Positions 23,175-34,532 of a stretch of 64,000 bases of DNA are shown piece after piece; position 1 is the first letter of the stretch; every line of letters starts with the position of its first letter. Origin of the DNA: Triangularia verruculosa (lineage: Eukaryota; Ascomycota; Sordariomycetes; Sordariales; Podosporaceae); the NCBI GenBank assembly GCA_033296885.1, contig MU863994.1, positions 1 to 64,000 of the forward strand, read 5' to 3'. The translations under genes were made by a program, and so were the position numbers. The notes below the pieces were generated by a model. That model was not told the DNA's origin, did no database searches, and saw only the letters and a program-made list of their open reading frames with translations.

Positions 23175-25973
23175 TTAATTTTGATTTGCCCTGCTCATAT
23201 TGTCCTTCCACTTCCGGATGTCACGCAATAGCCGCTTCTTCCCCTCCTTTTCTCGGGCCAGGCCAAAAGTCCCAAGATTGCTGCTCGGCCCGAGATGCAC
23301 CAGTGGCACCATCGACGGCCTGCCGTGAGCACACTGAAACGGGAAGGCACATGAAGCCAATTTCTGCACAAGCTCCGAGCATTCCTCCGTGGTAAGAACA
23401 TCATTGAACATGATGGCGCCTGCAAGTGCTGGTTAGCTCGGCCCTCATTATCAGGCTAGGCAAACTTACTTCGGCAGGCCCTGGAATTGATCAACTCGAT
23501 GATACCCTCCGGACAGTTGTGGAATCTTGCGAACCACTGATGATTGGCCTCGTCGCCAATCCGGAGCAGTGACACTATGCCGGCCTGTCTGCTGGGGCTT
23601 TCATGCAGTTTCCAGATCTCGTTTCGGAGAAGCTCGACAAGGAGCCTCGGCTCAAGCCGACATCGTTCCAAGATACTGGGCGGCAAGGCTTGTACCTCAA
23701 CCGTACTTTTCGATGACTGGTCTTGGCTTGCCACCTCATAGACAACACCCCAGTAGGCAAAATGCCGTTTGAACCTCATGAGCAGCTCTCCTTCTTGCTT
23801 TGACAAGTCAAAAAACAAGGCCTGGTCCAAACGAGTTGTAGCCGCCACTAGGTGTCCAACATCGGTGCGATCCGGCACAAAGTACTCCTTCAGAAGGCTC
23901 TCGACTCGGTAACGCTCGTCAGCGGCATGTTGGTCTATGATCACCAGAAATGGTGCTTCATTGACGAAGACTTTCACCAACACAAACTTATCATCCACTT
24001 GGCTTACTACTTCGGCGTTCCTGAGAGTTTCTTTGGAGATTCGACCTTCTAACGCTGTCGAGACGGTGTTGTTACGGTTCTCGAGAGTGACTGTCCCAAG
24101 TCCGTGACAAAGATGGTCCGCCCTTTCAGAGCCAAGAGTATCTGACTCCTGTGGAAGGCGAGGAATGGGTTGCTCAGTTGGCAGAAAGAAAGACTGGCCT
24201 CGGTTACCTGTCGCAGGCTTCCAATTTCTCAGTCCTGTTGAGCTTCTTACTTGCTCCGTTCTGGGCCTTTTATTGATATTGTGCGTTGGCTTGATAGCGA
24301 ACCCAGTTCGAGGATCAATGATTGACTTGATTTTGGTAGCGGGGTCGATCCAAACCATGGGCTCGCCAGATCCGTGTGCGCCCAAGCCAGGTGGCCTTGC
24401 AACTATTTCCGATCTCTCAGAAACCGCGCCGGGAGACTCAGCCGACGATGTGCCGCTCAAAGTACGGATCAGAGGGAAAGACGCTGTTCTCTTCAGCTCA
24501 CCCTCTGGCTGGATAACAGTCTTAGTTCTGGACCATGAGGAAAATGGCGATGCAGAGCGCGTCCCGGAAGCACGTGTATTCGATTTCCGTGAAGCTTTCG
24601 TGCGGATGCTGAGGCTTGGGGCCGCCTTGGTCGTCGGAAAGCTTGTACCTGGCTTCTGATTTTCCCTTGATAAAAGGTCAGAAGTAGGATCCTTTCCAGC
24701 TTTCAGCCGCTTGATGGCATGGACAGATTTTGGTCGAAACATATGCTTCTTCAAGAACTCGTATGCCATTACTTGAAGAAGGTCGACAATGATGGACAGA
24801 TTTGGCCGTCTTTCATCCAGAAAGTCATCAGCATCCTCAGCTTGCATCTTGCCATCCAGTATGATTTGGAAGAAGAACATGGGCCACCTGTCAACACCTT
24901 TCCTTGGCTTCAGCTCTTTCTGGGTAAAACCGGCCATTTTCTGAGGGCGGCCATCGTCATCAACACCGACTTCCTCGATGGTGCTAAAGCTGGAGTTGAC
25001 GAACACCTGGTTCACTTCATCATAGAAAGAATTGGAGCGTCCTTCGTTGAGAAATGGTTGGACGCCAAGAGTAATGAACTGCACCCTCTTGGTAGCTGCC
25101 GGTTCTAGTGACACGCAGCCTCGTACTGTGATGCCCGGGGCGGTGGCACCAATGGAAACCCACGATTCTGGGTGTTCGTGCTCGATTAACGATGCTGCAT
25201 AGAGAAGTTTGGGTGTTCGTACGACAATATCTCGAGCCGACCGACGTTCATGCTTGTCTGTATCAGCAATCGCAGATGAGTGAAGAGAAACAGTTCGTTG
25301 AGCAATTGAGTCCTGGAGACTGATAGAAACTTCCCCTGGCCAAGCAAGAAGATGAGAAACAACTTCATGAATCAGTTGGTCAAAGTACCGAGTTGTGCCC
25401 AACCTTTCAACTTCTGTAGCTCTCTGCTTGACACGGACAGGCATGGAACCGAAAAGGTCGCGGACAATAACATGTGTTCCGCTGGGAAATCCCAATAACC
25501 GCTGGTCAGGTAGGACTGGAATGTTTCGTGCCACCACATTGGACTTGTGAAGGGTGAGCGAATTGTGTGACCGATAATCACGGTGATGTGACGTGATGGT
25601 CAACAGAGAGAGCGCTCCTAACGATGCCAGGAACTCGCCGTGTTTGCCATGGCAAGCAGCAAGAGGCGGGTATTTGGAAGTATCTAGGCGACAATGTCAG
25701 ATCAAACTCCAACAGAAGTGTTTGAGCGACAGGTGACGTACAGTAGAGTTGACCTAATCCCCCACCCTCATGGAAATTGGATGGAGGAATGCCAACGCCA
25801 TTGTCCTCAACAGAGCAGTTTCCACGACCATAGTCGACTGAGATGTTTATGTTGGTAGACCCGGCATCTAGAGAGTTTCGGAGCAGTCCACAGACGGCAT
25901 TGTTCAGCGAGGTAATGATGACAGATGACTTAATTTGAGCAACAACGTCCCCGGGCAGCTGCTGTATCGACAT
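23175..25973 (-). CDS. MLH3: DNA mismatch repair / meiotic crossover protein MLH3
   Basis: Exons 25973-25742, 25683-23470 and 23419-23175 give 896 residues with clean introns (GTACGT...CCTAG; GTAAGT...GCTAAC...TGCAG). The N-terminal GHKL ATPase shows NSLDAGSTNINISVDYG and VEDNGVGIPP. The C-terminal endonuclease domain has DQHAADERYRVE, fitting DQHA(X)2E(X)4E, then SRACRSAIMFND and QCAHGRPSMVPL. MLH3 pairs with MLH1 to nick DNA in mismatch repair and to resolve meiotic crossovers. An oddity is residue 29: where bacterial MutL has the catalytic Glu four residues before the conserved Asn (Asn33 here), this protein has Gly. The rest of the nucleotide-binding motifs are recognisable, so this is a functional-looking gene. 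Confidence 0.95.
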
Positions 25974-26832
25974 GGCGTTTGTGAGCCCGACATCTCGTTA
26001 CCCAGCCAAGGAATTGTAGTTCTAGAGAGGTAGACGCTGTGGACCTGCATGCAACCTTAAAAGGGAGTCGTGAAATGGGAAGGTCGAGTGCAAGGGGAGC
26101 GTATGGAGTAACACGTGACGTGCCAAGAGCGTTGTGGATGGGCCCCACACCATCTTGTGTCGGCACCCCGGGAGTGCTGGAGCCCGGCTTCGACATTAAA
26201 AACCCCTGTGGAGTGTGCGGAACCACAACCGAAAGCTTGGGACATTTCTGAGCTTCTACGCAGTAGATAACAGCGACGCTTCTTGGCTCCGCCATTGTTC
26301 AGTACATAAGCCATTCATCTCCAGGGCTGAGCTGCGCGCCACCTCCGAAAACACGTCTCTACCGTTTAGGTGGTCCGGCGACGCCACGGCCTGTGCGACC
26401 TCTCCGCGCGGCTTCTCAAACGATTCATGAACCGCCCCGTCGAAGGGACCAAAAGATAAACCCGCTCGCCGAGTCGCTCCAGCTTGTCTCCTCTACAACG
26501 ACCGCATTTCTTCGATCGGAACTGTCACCCATTATATTACCCCCGACGTGTCCCAGAAACCAACAAAGATCAAGCGGTCGCGCTTAGAACTGGCCTGCCA
26601 CCGCCCACACCCACCACCTTCTTTCCATCAACCTCGTCGTTGCGCAAGGTCGAAACGTTTACCCCACCCCTAGCGTACCGTATTTCCTGCGATGACGGAG
26701 ACTGCAGCTGCGGCTCATGGTAAATAAGACCCTTTCCCCAGCTAATTTTTCAACATCTCGACGCCAATTGCCTGTCAGCTCTCGACATCGCTTTTGTTTG
26801 GCTCGTTCTAGCGGTACAGCAAAGCTTACACG
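25974..26832. other. Divergent region between MLH3 and the Ser-rich gene
   Basis: 859 bp without a recognised gene. A possible intron within the 5' leader of the rightward gene runs from GTAAATAAG near 26709 to CTGTCAG near 26778, with a GCTAAT branch. The ATG at 26692 that precedes it does not splice in frame to the downstream protein, so it would act as a short upstream frame if transcribed. Confidence 0.5.
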
Positions 26833-28071
26833 ATGCCAGATCGCCCAGGTCGATTAGGCCGCCGGCGCCCGTTCTCCACGTTGATGAAGAAGCTGGCCAA
26901 CTTCAAGGCTTCTTCTACTGGCGACGGCCACCGACATTCCAAGGACAGTGCAAAGGCGTCCCCCCCGAAGAATAACAACCCTTACCCCCAGTCCGGTCGC
27001 GCTGCGCCTGTTACGACGAATCGAGAGAGTCAATACACGGAATCCACGGGCCCCAGCAGGCGATCGTCGAGTATTGTGTCGAGAGATCAAAATCCATCAG
27101 TCAGGATATCCGATGAAGGGCAACCGCCACCCACAGTGGGTGCTCGATCCATGGCGCCGACAGTATCAACCGAGCACGATACACCGCGGTCGATGACGGC
27201 GACTTCCCGCGGCGTACCTTCAATTAGCAACACAACCTGCACCGTAAATGGTCGGCGAGGTGGCGATAGCACCTTCTCGTCTCCGGCGCCCTCGGTAAGG
27301 TCTCTTACCACAACCCTCACAACAATCCAAACCGCTGCTCCAAACACGGTTGGCGGTGGCGGACAAAACGCAATCCCAGCCAGCAATAGCAATCAGTCCA
27401 ACTCGCACATCATCCACTTCAACCAACCCTTTCCCACCGCTTCCCCAGCCTCTGCCATCCCCGCCCACCTCGCAACCTCGGGCGCCAACACCACTGGCCA
27501 CCCAACAACCTATCACACCGCCACAGCCAATAATCTCCTCACCGACAACGCCTCCATCTTGACCCTCGCCTCCTCCTCCAAGCGAGGCCGCCGCCGCTCT
27601 TTTGACACGGACGCCTCAGTGCGGGCGCTGGCCCCATCCTCGCTGTGGGGAGGAAGTAGGGAATCCCTGCCTCTGAGCGTGCTAAGCGCCAACCTGGAGG
27701 CCCCGGGCGTACCCACCACTCCCGGGCTCCACAGGACGGGTACGGGTGGAGTCGGTGGTGCCGAGCGGGCGAGCATCTACTCGGCAACGACGGGGAACTT
27801 TGGTGTGAGCAGTGAGAGGAACAGCTTTTATGCGAAGCAAGGCCTCGGTAGTGTGGTGGGTGGTGACAGGGACACGGCCAGCGTCAGGAGCGGGCTGTTG
27901 GGGCATGGAAGGGCGGAGAGTATCAATGGGAGTATCGGGGGGTTCCAGAGGAGCGATACTGCCGGAACGGCAGCGGCGCCGAGTCCGTTGACTAGTCCTA
28001 AGGAGGTGACGGCTTATGTTGAGGCTGAGGAGGAGGGTGTGAATGGAGTTGCTACAACCGGGAAGGAATGA
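26833..28071 (+). CDS. Ser/Thr-rich low-complexity protein, function unknown
   Basis: A single 412-residue exon. The N-terminus is basic (LGRRRPFSTLMKKLANFK), followed by long Ser/Thr/Pro/Asn-rich disordered sequence. A more ordered, conserved-looking block near residues 230-275 reads LLTDNASILTLASSSKRG, SFDTDASVRALAPSS and SRESLPLSVLSANLE. I recall similar blocks in uncharacterised filamentous-fungal proteins, some carrying a doubtful 'polycystin-like' label, but there are no membrane segments to support that. The many Ser residues near Arg and Lys suggest a phosphorylated, disordered regulator; that is inference. The ATG chosen is the first of the frame and directly precedes the basic region. 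Confidence 0.75.
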   Translation: MPDRPGRLGRRRPFSTLMKKLANFKASSTGDGHRHSKDSAKASPPKNNNPYPQSGRAAPVTTNRESQYTESTGPSRRSSSIVSRDQNPSVRISDEGQPPPTVGARSMAPTVSTEHDTPRSMTATSRGVPSISNTTCTVNGRRGGDSTFSSPAPSVRSLTTTLTTIQTAAPNTVGGGGQNAIPASNSNQSNSHIIHFNQPFPTASPASAIPAHLATSGANTTGHPTTYHTATANNLLTDNASILTLASSSKRGRRRSFDTDASVRALAPSSLWGGSRESLPLSVLSANLEAPGVPTTPGLHRTGTGGVGGAERASIYSATTGNFGVSSERNSFYAKQGLGSVVGGDRDTASVRSGLLGHGRAESINGSIGGFQRSDTAGTAAAPSPLTSPKEVTAYVEAEEEGVNGVATTGKE

Positions 28072-28580
28072 GTTTGACGTTTGGGATGAGGCGGGATAGC
28101 GTTTTGGTATTATTTTGCGGGCAAGGGGCGGTAGTCTGGAGTTTTTTCTCGATTCATTCGTTGCATTTTTCGTTATTGCAATAACTACAGTGGGTGGTAA
28201 TGGTGTTTTCCTTGGGAGCTGATTGTATCATTGTCAGGAAACTGGCTTCTCATTTTTTTCTTTTTTTCCTTGCTCTATGCGTTCTCTGTTCCAGTGCCGA
28301 TATCCATTCCTTTTTTCGTTTTTTTCGCTCTTTGCTTTTCCACTAAAACAGACAAATGGCAAGGATTGCGCAAGCATTTATATCTTGAAGTTTTTGTTAC
28401 ACTGGGATTTGACATTTTGTTGTTATCTTGTTTCTTATTATACACACACACACACTGAAGACAAAATCCATGATACCCGAATTCTTCAAAATTTTACAAA
28501 ATACACAAATACAAGCTTTTATGATGTTTTAGATATCACCGCCTATTATCTCTCATCGGAACGGTAATATAGGCGTTGTG
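28072..28580. other. Convergent 3' intergenic region
   Basis: 509 bp between two gene ends. Very T-rich near 28250-28330, with a short CA run at 28443-28454. No gene seen. Confidence 0.7.
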
Positions 28581-30105
28581 TTAATAAGGCAAAGGACTCA
28601 GATCCAACCCCTTGACCTTGAACTCGAACGAGTCGTTGCGCGAGTAGCTCCCCGCCGTGTCGAGGTCGAGCCGGCCGCGGATGCAGTCCTCAAAGTCGAC
28701 GTCGGTGCAGATGATGCCCTGGTTGTCTTCCCACTGAGGACCGGAGAGGACCTCGCCAAAGGGGGAGATGATGGAGGAGCCGCCTTTGCAGACCCACTCG
28801 TTGGTTGCTGCGATTCCTTCCCTTCTTGAGGATGTTGTTATTGTTGTTGTTTTTGAAGGGGGCGGCATTGGTTGCGAGGAAGGGGCGTGGGAGGGTTTTT
28901 TGCAGCAGAGGACGATTTCGTTGCCGTCTTCGTCGAATACGGAGGTGCGGCGTTTGGAGGAGGGGGTGAGGGTGTTGACGGTGGAGGTGCTGGTGCGGGT
29001 GGGGGAGGGGGTGCTGCGGGCTGTGGGGGCGGGAGATTTTGGACGGGGGAGGGCGATTTCGAAGCCCTCTTCCGTGAGACAGGAGGCGCGTCTGTTGCTG
29101 TGGTGTTTGGGGGCGAAGGGGGAGGGGCCGGAAAAGACGGATGTGTTGTCGTCGTCGTGGATGGCTTCTTCGGTGAAGATGGTGGACGAGTCGGTGGGGT
29201 TGGGGTGCCCGTTGGTGGACTCGTGGGGGATTGATGTGGAGGTGGTGGAGGGGTTTGGCGGGACGGCCATGTTGGAGGAGATGACGAAGCAGCGGCCTTC
29301 GATGGCTACTGTTCTCATCAGGGATAGCCAGGTGTCGCGGCCGTCGGCGGTGGGGGCGAGGTAGAGGTTGATGTTTTGACTGTAGAGAGATTGACGGACT
29401 AGGGGCATGTAGTTCTCCCAGCAGATCGCTGCAGCCAGGTTGATACGGACGCCGCGGATGATGGTGCTCACAGCGCGGAGGGTAGCAGGGGAACCTTGGG
29501 CCCAGACAAGGCGTTCGGTGCCGGTCTGATGTTTGGAGGTTAGTATTGAGTGGTAAAATGCGGCCAGAAAAGGGTTAACTTACGGGCATGACCTTTCGGC
29601 GCTTGCCAATAATCCCTAGCTTAGGACAAGCGTAGACTACAGAGCAGTACATGCTTCCTCCAGCCTTCTCTATCAGGCCGGTAACAATGAAGACACCGGT
29701 TTCACGAGCAATTCTCTCCAGCTGTTCCCTGGTGCCGTCACCTCGTCTGTTTGCTGAAGGTGCCGTGCCATCCTGGTTCGATCCGGGGACAGCATCTCCC
29801 GGCAGAGTGCGCTTGATCCAGGCTTCCCCGGCACCAACTCCGTCACCAACAGTATCGCCCAGGTCGACGGCATTTTGGAAATACCGGAGATACTCTTCTC
29901 TGCCTTCAGCAGTGCGAGAGCCAATGACGCAGCCAAAGTGTGTCCCGCGAGGATACCCCCCAATGTAGGCTTCTGGGAGTAGGAGAATGTCAATCTTCTT
30001 GGATGCGGCGCGACGGGCAATCCGTTCGAGCTGAGCGATGGTCTCGGAGGTAGTAGCTTGCGTGCTAGGTGACGCGGTTCCGAGGCGGATGGTTGCCGGC
30101 GACAT
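28581..30105 (-). CDS. Nitrilase-family hydrolase with a long internal insert
   Basis: Exons 30105-29584 and 29525-28581 encode 488 residues; the intron is GTAAGT...TACTAAC...ATCAG. The start at 30105 (MSPATIRLGTASPST) is chosen over an ATG 60 nt upstream because the nitrilase fold starts there. The catalytic triad is present: Glu in LLLPEAYIGGYPRG, Lys in GKRRKVMPTG, and Cys in AAAICWENYMPL. Nitrilases turn nitriles into acids plus ammonia; the fungal class also includes cyanide hydratases, and the substrate here is not clear. After GRCFVISSN there is an insert of about 115 residues, Ser/Pro/Thr-rich, containing two related blocks (RRASCLTEEGFEIAL and RRTSVFDEDGNEIVL). This makes it longer than usual nitrilases (about 350-390). 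Confidence 0.88.
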
Positions 30106-31009
30106 GGTTGTGGTGAACTGTGAAGGTGTACGAATACAGAATAGAGAATCTTCAGCAACGGACAAGATATGGGACAGTTAACAGGTTATCAGAGCTTCCA
30201 AGATGGTTATACGCTACTGAAGTGATGAAACGACGGAAGGGATGCAATAGGTAAGCTATGTATGTAAGTGTACCCCGCCTCAGACCTCTCCATGTGACTG
30301 CTGCATCAAACCCAAACCGTCCCCGTTTGCGGGGGGAACGTCGAGAGGTTGGAAGTCCGAGGCGCAAAGAGATCGACTGTCCGCTATGCGGGTGACCGTT
30401 GTGACGTAACAAAGAACCCCCCACGGTCCACGGTCCACGGTGACCCGCTCGCCTAGAATTGGAGAAGCTCCATGGAAGCATTTCCATTGATCAGAGCAGG
30501 AGACCAGTATTGTCTGGAAGACTGAGAAGAGCAGTTGCACTTGTACACTAGAGTACGGTATCCGTATCAGGAAAGGCCTCCCGTGAAATTGATCGCCCAG
30601 CCATTCAGGATGGATGTTGCGCAAAGGAAATAGAAGGTCATCGACAGCCAATCGGTAGGTGGTGATGAGCCGAGCCATTCAGGAACTGCCGAACCGGGAA
30701 GGAGCTCACGGCTGTCATCGGGAGTCGAGAATGTTGATCGAAGTTTCTCTGTTGATGCTTACACGGCAAAGTCAATTGATAGCACTTATTCAAAGCAGAT
30801 AAATACTTAGTAACAAATGCGAAGACACAATGTCAATGGAGAGCTCCAATGCAGAAGGACTGAAGAAGTGTTGTCCCTGCTTTTGAGAAGTAGACCCCTT
30901 ACCCACCGGGTAGTTTAGCCGGTTCGGGAGACGGTGTGGTTAGTCAGCTCTGGTACACATAACCCGGACCCCACTTTTTGACAGGAGAAATTCGTGGCAT
31001 TTTCAGTGC
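30106..31009. other. Divergent region between nitrilase and double zinc-cluster regulator
   Basis: 904 bp expected to hold both promoters. It contains three tandem CCACGGT units at 30421-30441 and a small hairpin TGGAGAAGCTCCA at 30460-30472. The shared promoter raises the idea that the regulator controls the nitrilase; nothing in the sequence proves it. Confidence 0.55.
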
Positions 31010-33831
31010 ATGGGGGCTAGCGCCGTCTATCCGTCAACCCGAACACAACGACGCGTCGACGCGCTCCAGACCGCCTCCCCCCAGGTGCTGGTGGCCAAGC
31101 TGGACGACAAGATGTCCGACCAACACAGCCAGCAGCAATTCGCTCCGCCTACTTACACCGCACTCGAGGCTCCCTATGCCCCTCCAGTCCACCGCAATGC
31201 CCTGCCAGAAACCCGCATTGCCGAACCGGGTCCCAAGAAGAAGGGCAAGCGAAAGTCCAAAGCTGCCGAAGCCGAAGCCAATGCCAATGCATCGACAGAC
31301 TCGCCCAAGGAAAAGAAGCAGCGTATCTCGCGCTCTTGTGACCAATGCCACGGCAAACGCATGAAGTGCAGCGGCTTCAAGCCATGCAACAACTGCACCA
31401 AGCGCGACAGGGGGTGCACCTATGATCGACCGTATATCAGAGGCATCGCGAAGACACCCCCGCCTCCTCCCGCTGATGGTGCAGCTCGCAACCTCGCCCA
31501 GCCAGTCGACGAGTTTGGGAGGGAGGTTCGTGACAGGAGCTGGGCGTTACGTGCTTGTGATCTCTGCCGGACGCAGCAAGTGTCTTGCTCGGGCAAGCTG
31601 CCGTGTGAAAATTGCTTCAACAGTCGTGTTGCGTGCACGTTTAGGCTACGCGCAAAGCAACGAGACTCGATGCCACCAGGCGAAGGCGGCGAGAAGGGTG
31701 AGGGCGAGGGCGAGGGCTCTGAGGCTGAGGGAGACGAAACAGAACTGCAAAATGACCAAGAGAACGAGGCCGCCGAGTCCAGAGGAGGGTTCGCTGTGCG
31801 GCGCATTCCTCTTCAGGACCACGAAAACTACATGCTACCAAATCGTTATGCAGACCCCGAGACACCACCATTAGTATTTCTTCACAAGGCTTGGGAGAGG
31901 ATGTGCCGCTATCACGCCACGCCAAGTCGTTACGGACAAGAGTATGGCGTTCCGGGAGACCTCGTTCTCCCACTTAGTGATCAACCGTTTGACACAACCA
32001 GACCCCTGGAGTTTCCCGAGAGCCCAGGGAAGTGGTTCGAGATGTTGAACGCCTTTCAGAATGGATGGACCGAGACGTTTCACTTTTTGCATCGGCCCAC
32101 CGTCAAGTCGTGGCTGGAGCGGGTATGGAAGAATTGGACTGCGAATACACCACTGGACAAAGACCTCGGCCCAGCGAAAGCAACCATCGCGCTCATGTGC
32201 ATGGCCATCGGCACCATGTTTTACGATCGGCCATGGCGGGAGGCCTTGAAACACAAGATGTGGGATCGTCTCTGGACACTAAACATGGGAGACCAACTGT
32301 TCCTGATGACCGTTCGGCTGACTGACTCTGAACCGGGCCCACCAAAGCTGGAATCCATCCAGGCTCGTCTCCTACAAGTATTGTACCTACTCTGCACATG
32401 TCGCCTCAGCCAAGCTTGGTATATCTTTGGAAATGCCGTCCACATGCTGACCCAACTGGGGCTGCATCGCCGGCGAGGTAGGAATCGCGGCCTTGGGCGG
32501 GATGTGACCGTCACTCCAGATTATGCAAAGATCCAGTGCGAGAGGCGTACTTTTTGGACCGCTTTCATCATCGACAAGGAGATATCTCTGATGTGTGGTA
32601 GGCCCGGCCACTTTTCCAACGAATCGGTCGATCAGGAGTTTCCGGACCCCGTCAACGATGAGGATATGGGTCCTGAGGGACCCTTCCGACCCCATCTGGG
32701 TGACTGTTACTTGGAAGCGGGGACGGAGCAAGCCAAGTTGAACCAAATCATTGACAAGGTCATGCGCGATGTGTATACGTTTCGTGAGATTCCCCATGAG
32801 TGGAGGCTGGAGAGCGCTTGGCGGTTTGGAAATGAGTTGGAACAGTGGAAGGAACAGCTACCATTCATGATGTGCCACCTCAAGCCTTCCATGCTGCACA
32901 CCATTTTCCGTCGGCAGTCTACTCTCTTAACCCTGGCTCACTGCCACGCCTCGATTCTCATATACCGACCATTCATGACAGCACCGTACCCGGCTGATGG
33001 GGAGAAGAAACAGACTGCCGACGCCGCTGTGCGTAAAATGCTTGATGCAGCTCGCATCGCCCTGAACATGTGCCTTGCGTTGGCGCGGGATCAAGACAAG
33101 AGGGATAAAAGTCACTACCAGGCCATCTTTTTTGCCCATCACGTTTGCTTTTGCGCCGCCGCAGTCATCTATCTCCTTCCGCACATCCGGTCACGGCAAG
33201 CCATGTACGGGGGCACTCACTTCAGGGGCTATGGTAAGATGGACTCGAAACTCACTGAGATCGCAGACAAGGCCATTGTTGCACTTTCGGGACAGACGAA
33301 TCGCTACTCACCGTCCCGTAGATGGGCCATAATTCTGGAAGAACTCCGAGATGAGGCAGTCCGTCAAGTGAGCGGGGGCAGGCAAGCACCAGCCGAGCAG
33401 GGTCAGCCACAGGCCCAAGCTGGACGTCAAGGCCAGGAAGACGGAAGCGAAGATGGGGATGCTCAGTCTCCCAATGAGCAGTTGCTGGAAGACGCATTGC
33501 GTGCTCACTGGGAAGCCGATTTCGGCCGTCACGCCCTCCCTCATCAAGCCCCTGCTGATGTTGCCGAACCGCCACCTCCCCTAATGGTCTATCGGCTATG
33601 GGACAAGTGGAAGACTACTGACTGGCTTGACCTTGATTCTGCAGTAAGTTGCTGGAATCGTGACATGAGTTCAGACTAACAAGATACCAGGCGTTTGGGC
33701 CAATCTCCAACTTTGAACCTCTACCGCCAACACCACCGCAGGCTGTACAGCAACCAACTCCAGAACCTGCGCCAGAACCTGAGCCAGAACCGGCGCCGGA
33801 ACCCGCACCCGATCAGAACCCAGTTCAGTAA
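31010..33831 (+). CDS. Transcription factor with two Zn2Cys6 clusters
   Basis: Exons 31010-33643 and 33691-33831 give 924 residues; the intron is GTAAGT...CTAAC...ACCAG. Translation may instead begin at the ATG at 31112 (MSDQHSQQ), 34 codons later. Two perfect CX2CX6CX5CX2CX6C zinc clusters lie in tandem near residues 109-136 (CDQCHGKRMKCSGFKPCNNC) and 183-210 (CDLCRTQQVSCSGKLPCENC), the first preceded by a Lys/Arg-rich nuclear-signal-like stretch. The central part matches the fungal-specific transcription factor middle region (FLHRPTVKSWL, RRTFWTAFIIDKEISLMCGR). The C-terminus ends in alternating Pro-Glu/Pro-Ala pairs. Zn2Cys6 proteins usually bind CGG triplets. A double cluster is uncommon. 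Target genes unknown. Confidence 0.9.
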
Positions 33832-33904
33832 TGTATAATCTTTCATAATTGACGCCCATTTACCCGCTACACTCCTATAATACAATTTCCAAAACGGCGT
33901 CCTT

Positions 33905-34290
33905 TCAGCTGGAACTATCCGACGATGGCGAGATTTTGTCCATCAGATTTTCCACCTCATCTCTCACTGCCCGGGCCCGGCCCAAGATGTCGGCGAGATT
34001 TAAGCCCTTCAACAGCCTGTCCTGGATCTCACCGTCACTGTGCAAATACTTCTGTAGGGAGTAAGAGCTCTCGGTCGATGTTGATCTTTGGAACTGTTAG
34101 TCTCATCTTTCGTTGGCCAAGACACGCTCAACTCACTCATCACCTGACAGTTGTAGGCCAGCTCCAACTCTTTCCGACATTTTGATGTTTCTTGGGAGAT
34201 GGGAATGTCTGGTCTTATTGTGGACAGCTTTATGGTCGCAAAAGAGGTGATGCTTGTTATTTGTTGTTGGTCGATGGAGTCGCTGTGCAT
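33905..34290 (-). CDS. Small two-exon protein, unrecognised
   Basis: Exons 34290-34144 and 34093-33905, joined by a 50-nt intron (GTGATG ... ACTAACAG), give 111 residues in perfect phase. The first exon reads IKLSTIRPDIPISQET and CRKELELAYNCQ; the second reads SYSLQKYLHSDGEIQDRLL, LNLADILGRARAVRDEVENL and ends DKISPSSDSSS. The amphipathic helical pattern and balanced composition look coding, unlike the surrounding sequence. It converges on the zinc-cluster gene with 73 bp between stops. No family is recognised. It might be the 3' part of a longer gene together with the coding-like fragment just upstream (34338-34532). Confidence 0.5.
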
Positions 34291-34337
34291 TGTGAGGAAA
34301 GACTCGCCTTTTATCTTTTGCGCTCCATATGCTTCTG

Positions 34338-34532
34338 TTAATCTTCATGAAGCAACTCTGTGCGCACAATGTATCTGTCTGGGACTCTTGCTAGCATATT
34401 GACGCCGTCTTCCAGTACTAGCCCGCGTTTGAGCATATCCCGAACGCAATACTCGTCCAACGACCAGGCCTCTGCGAAAAGACTTGACGACCCATCTCTC
34501 TAGCACGACATCTTTTAGCCAAGGAGGCTGTG
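34338..34532 (-). pseudogene. Coding-like fragment with a one-base frame break
   Basis: On the minus strand, PPWLKDVVLERWVVKSF runs into a different frame that reads AEAWSLDEYCVRDMLKRGLV, then LEDGVNMLARVPDRYIVRTE, and stops at 34338. Dropping one base near 34477 (TTTTCGCAG) would join the two halves smoothly. No start or clean upstream exon is visible. I read it as a gene remnant or a gene with a sequence error; family not recognised. Confidence 0.35.

Noticed and set aside
28581..33831. A secondary-metabolite or nitrile-degradation gene cluster around the regulator
   Set aside because: Only a nitrilase and a regulator are adjacent; no synthase, transporter or oxidase accompanies them.
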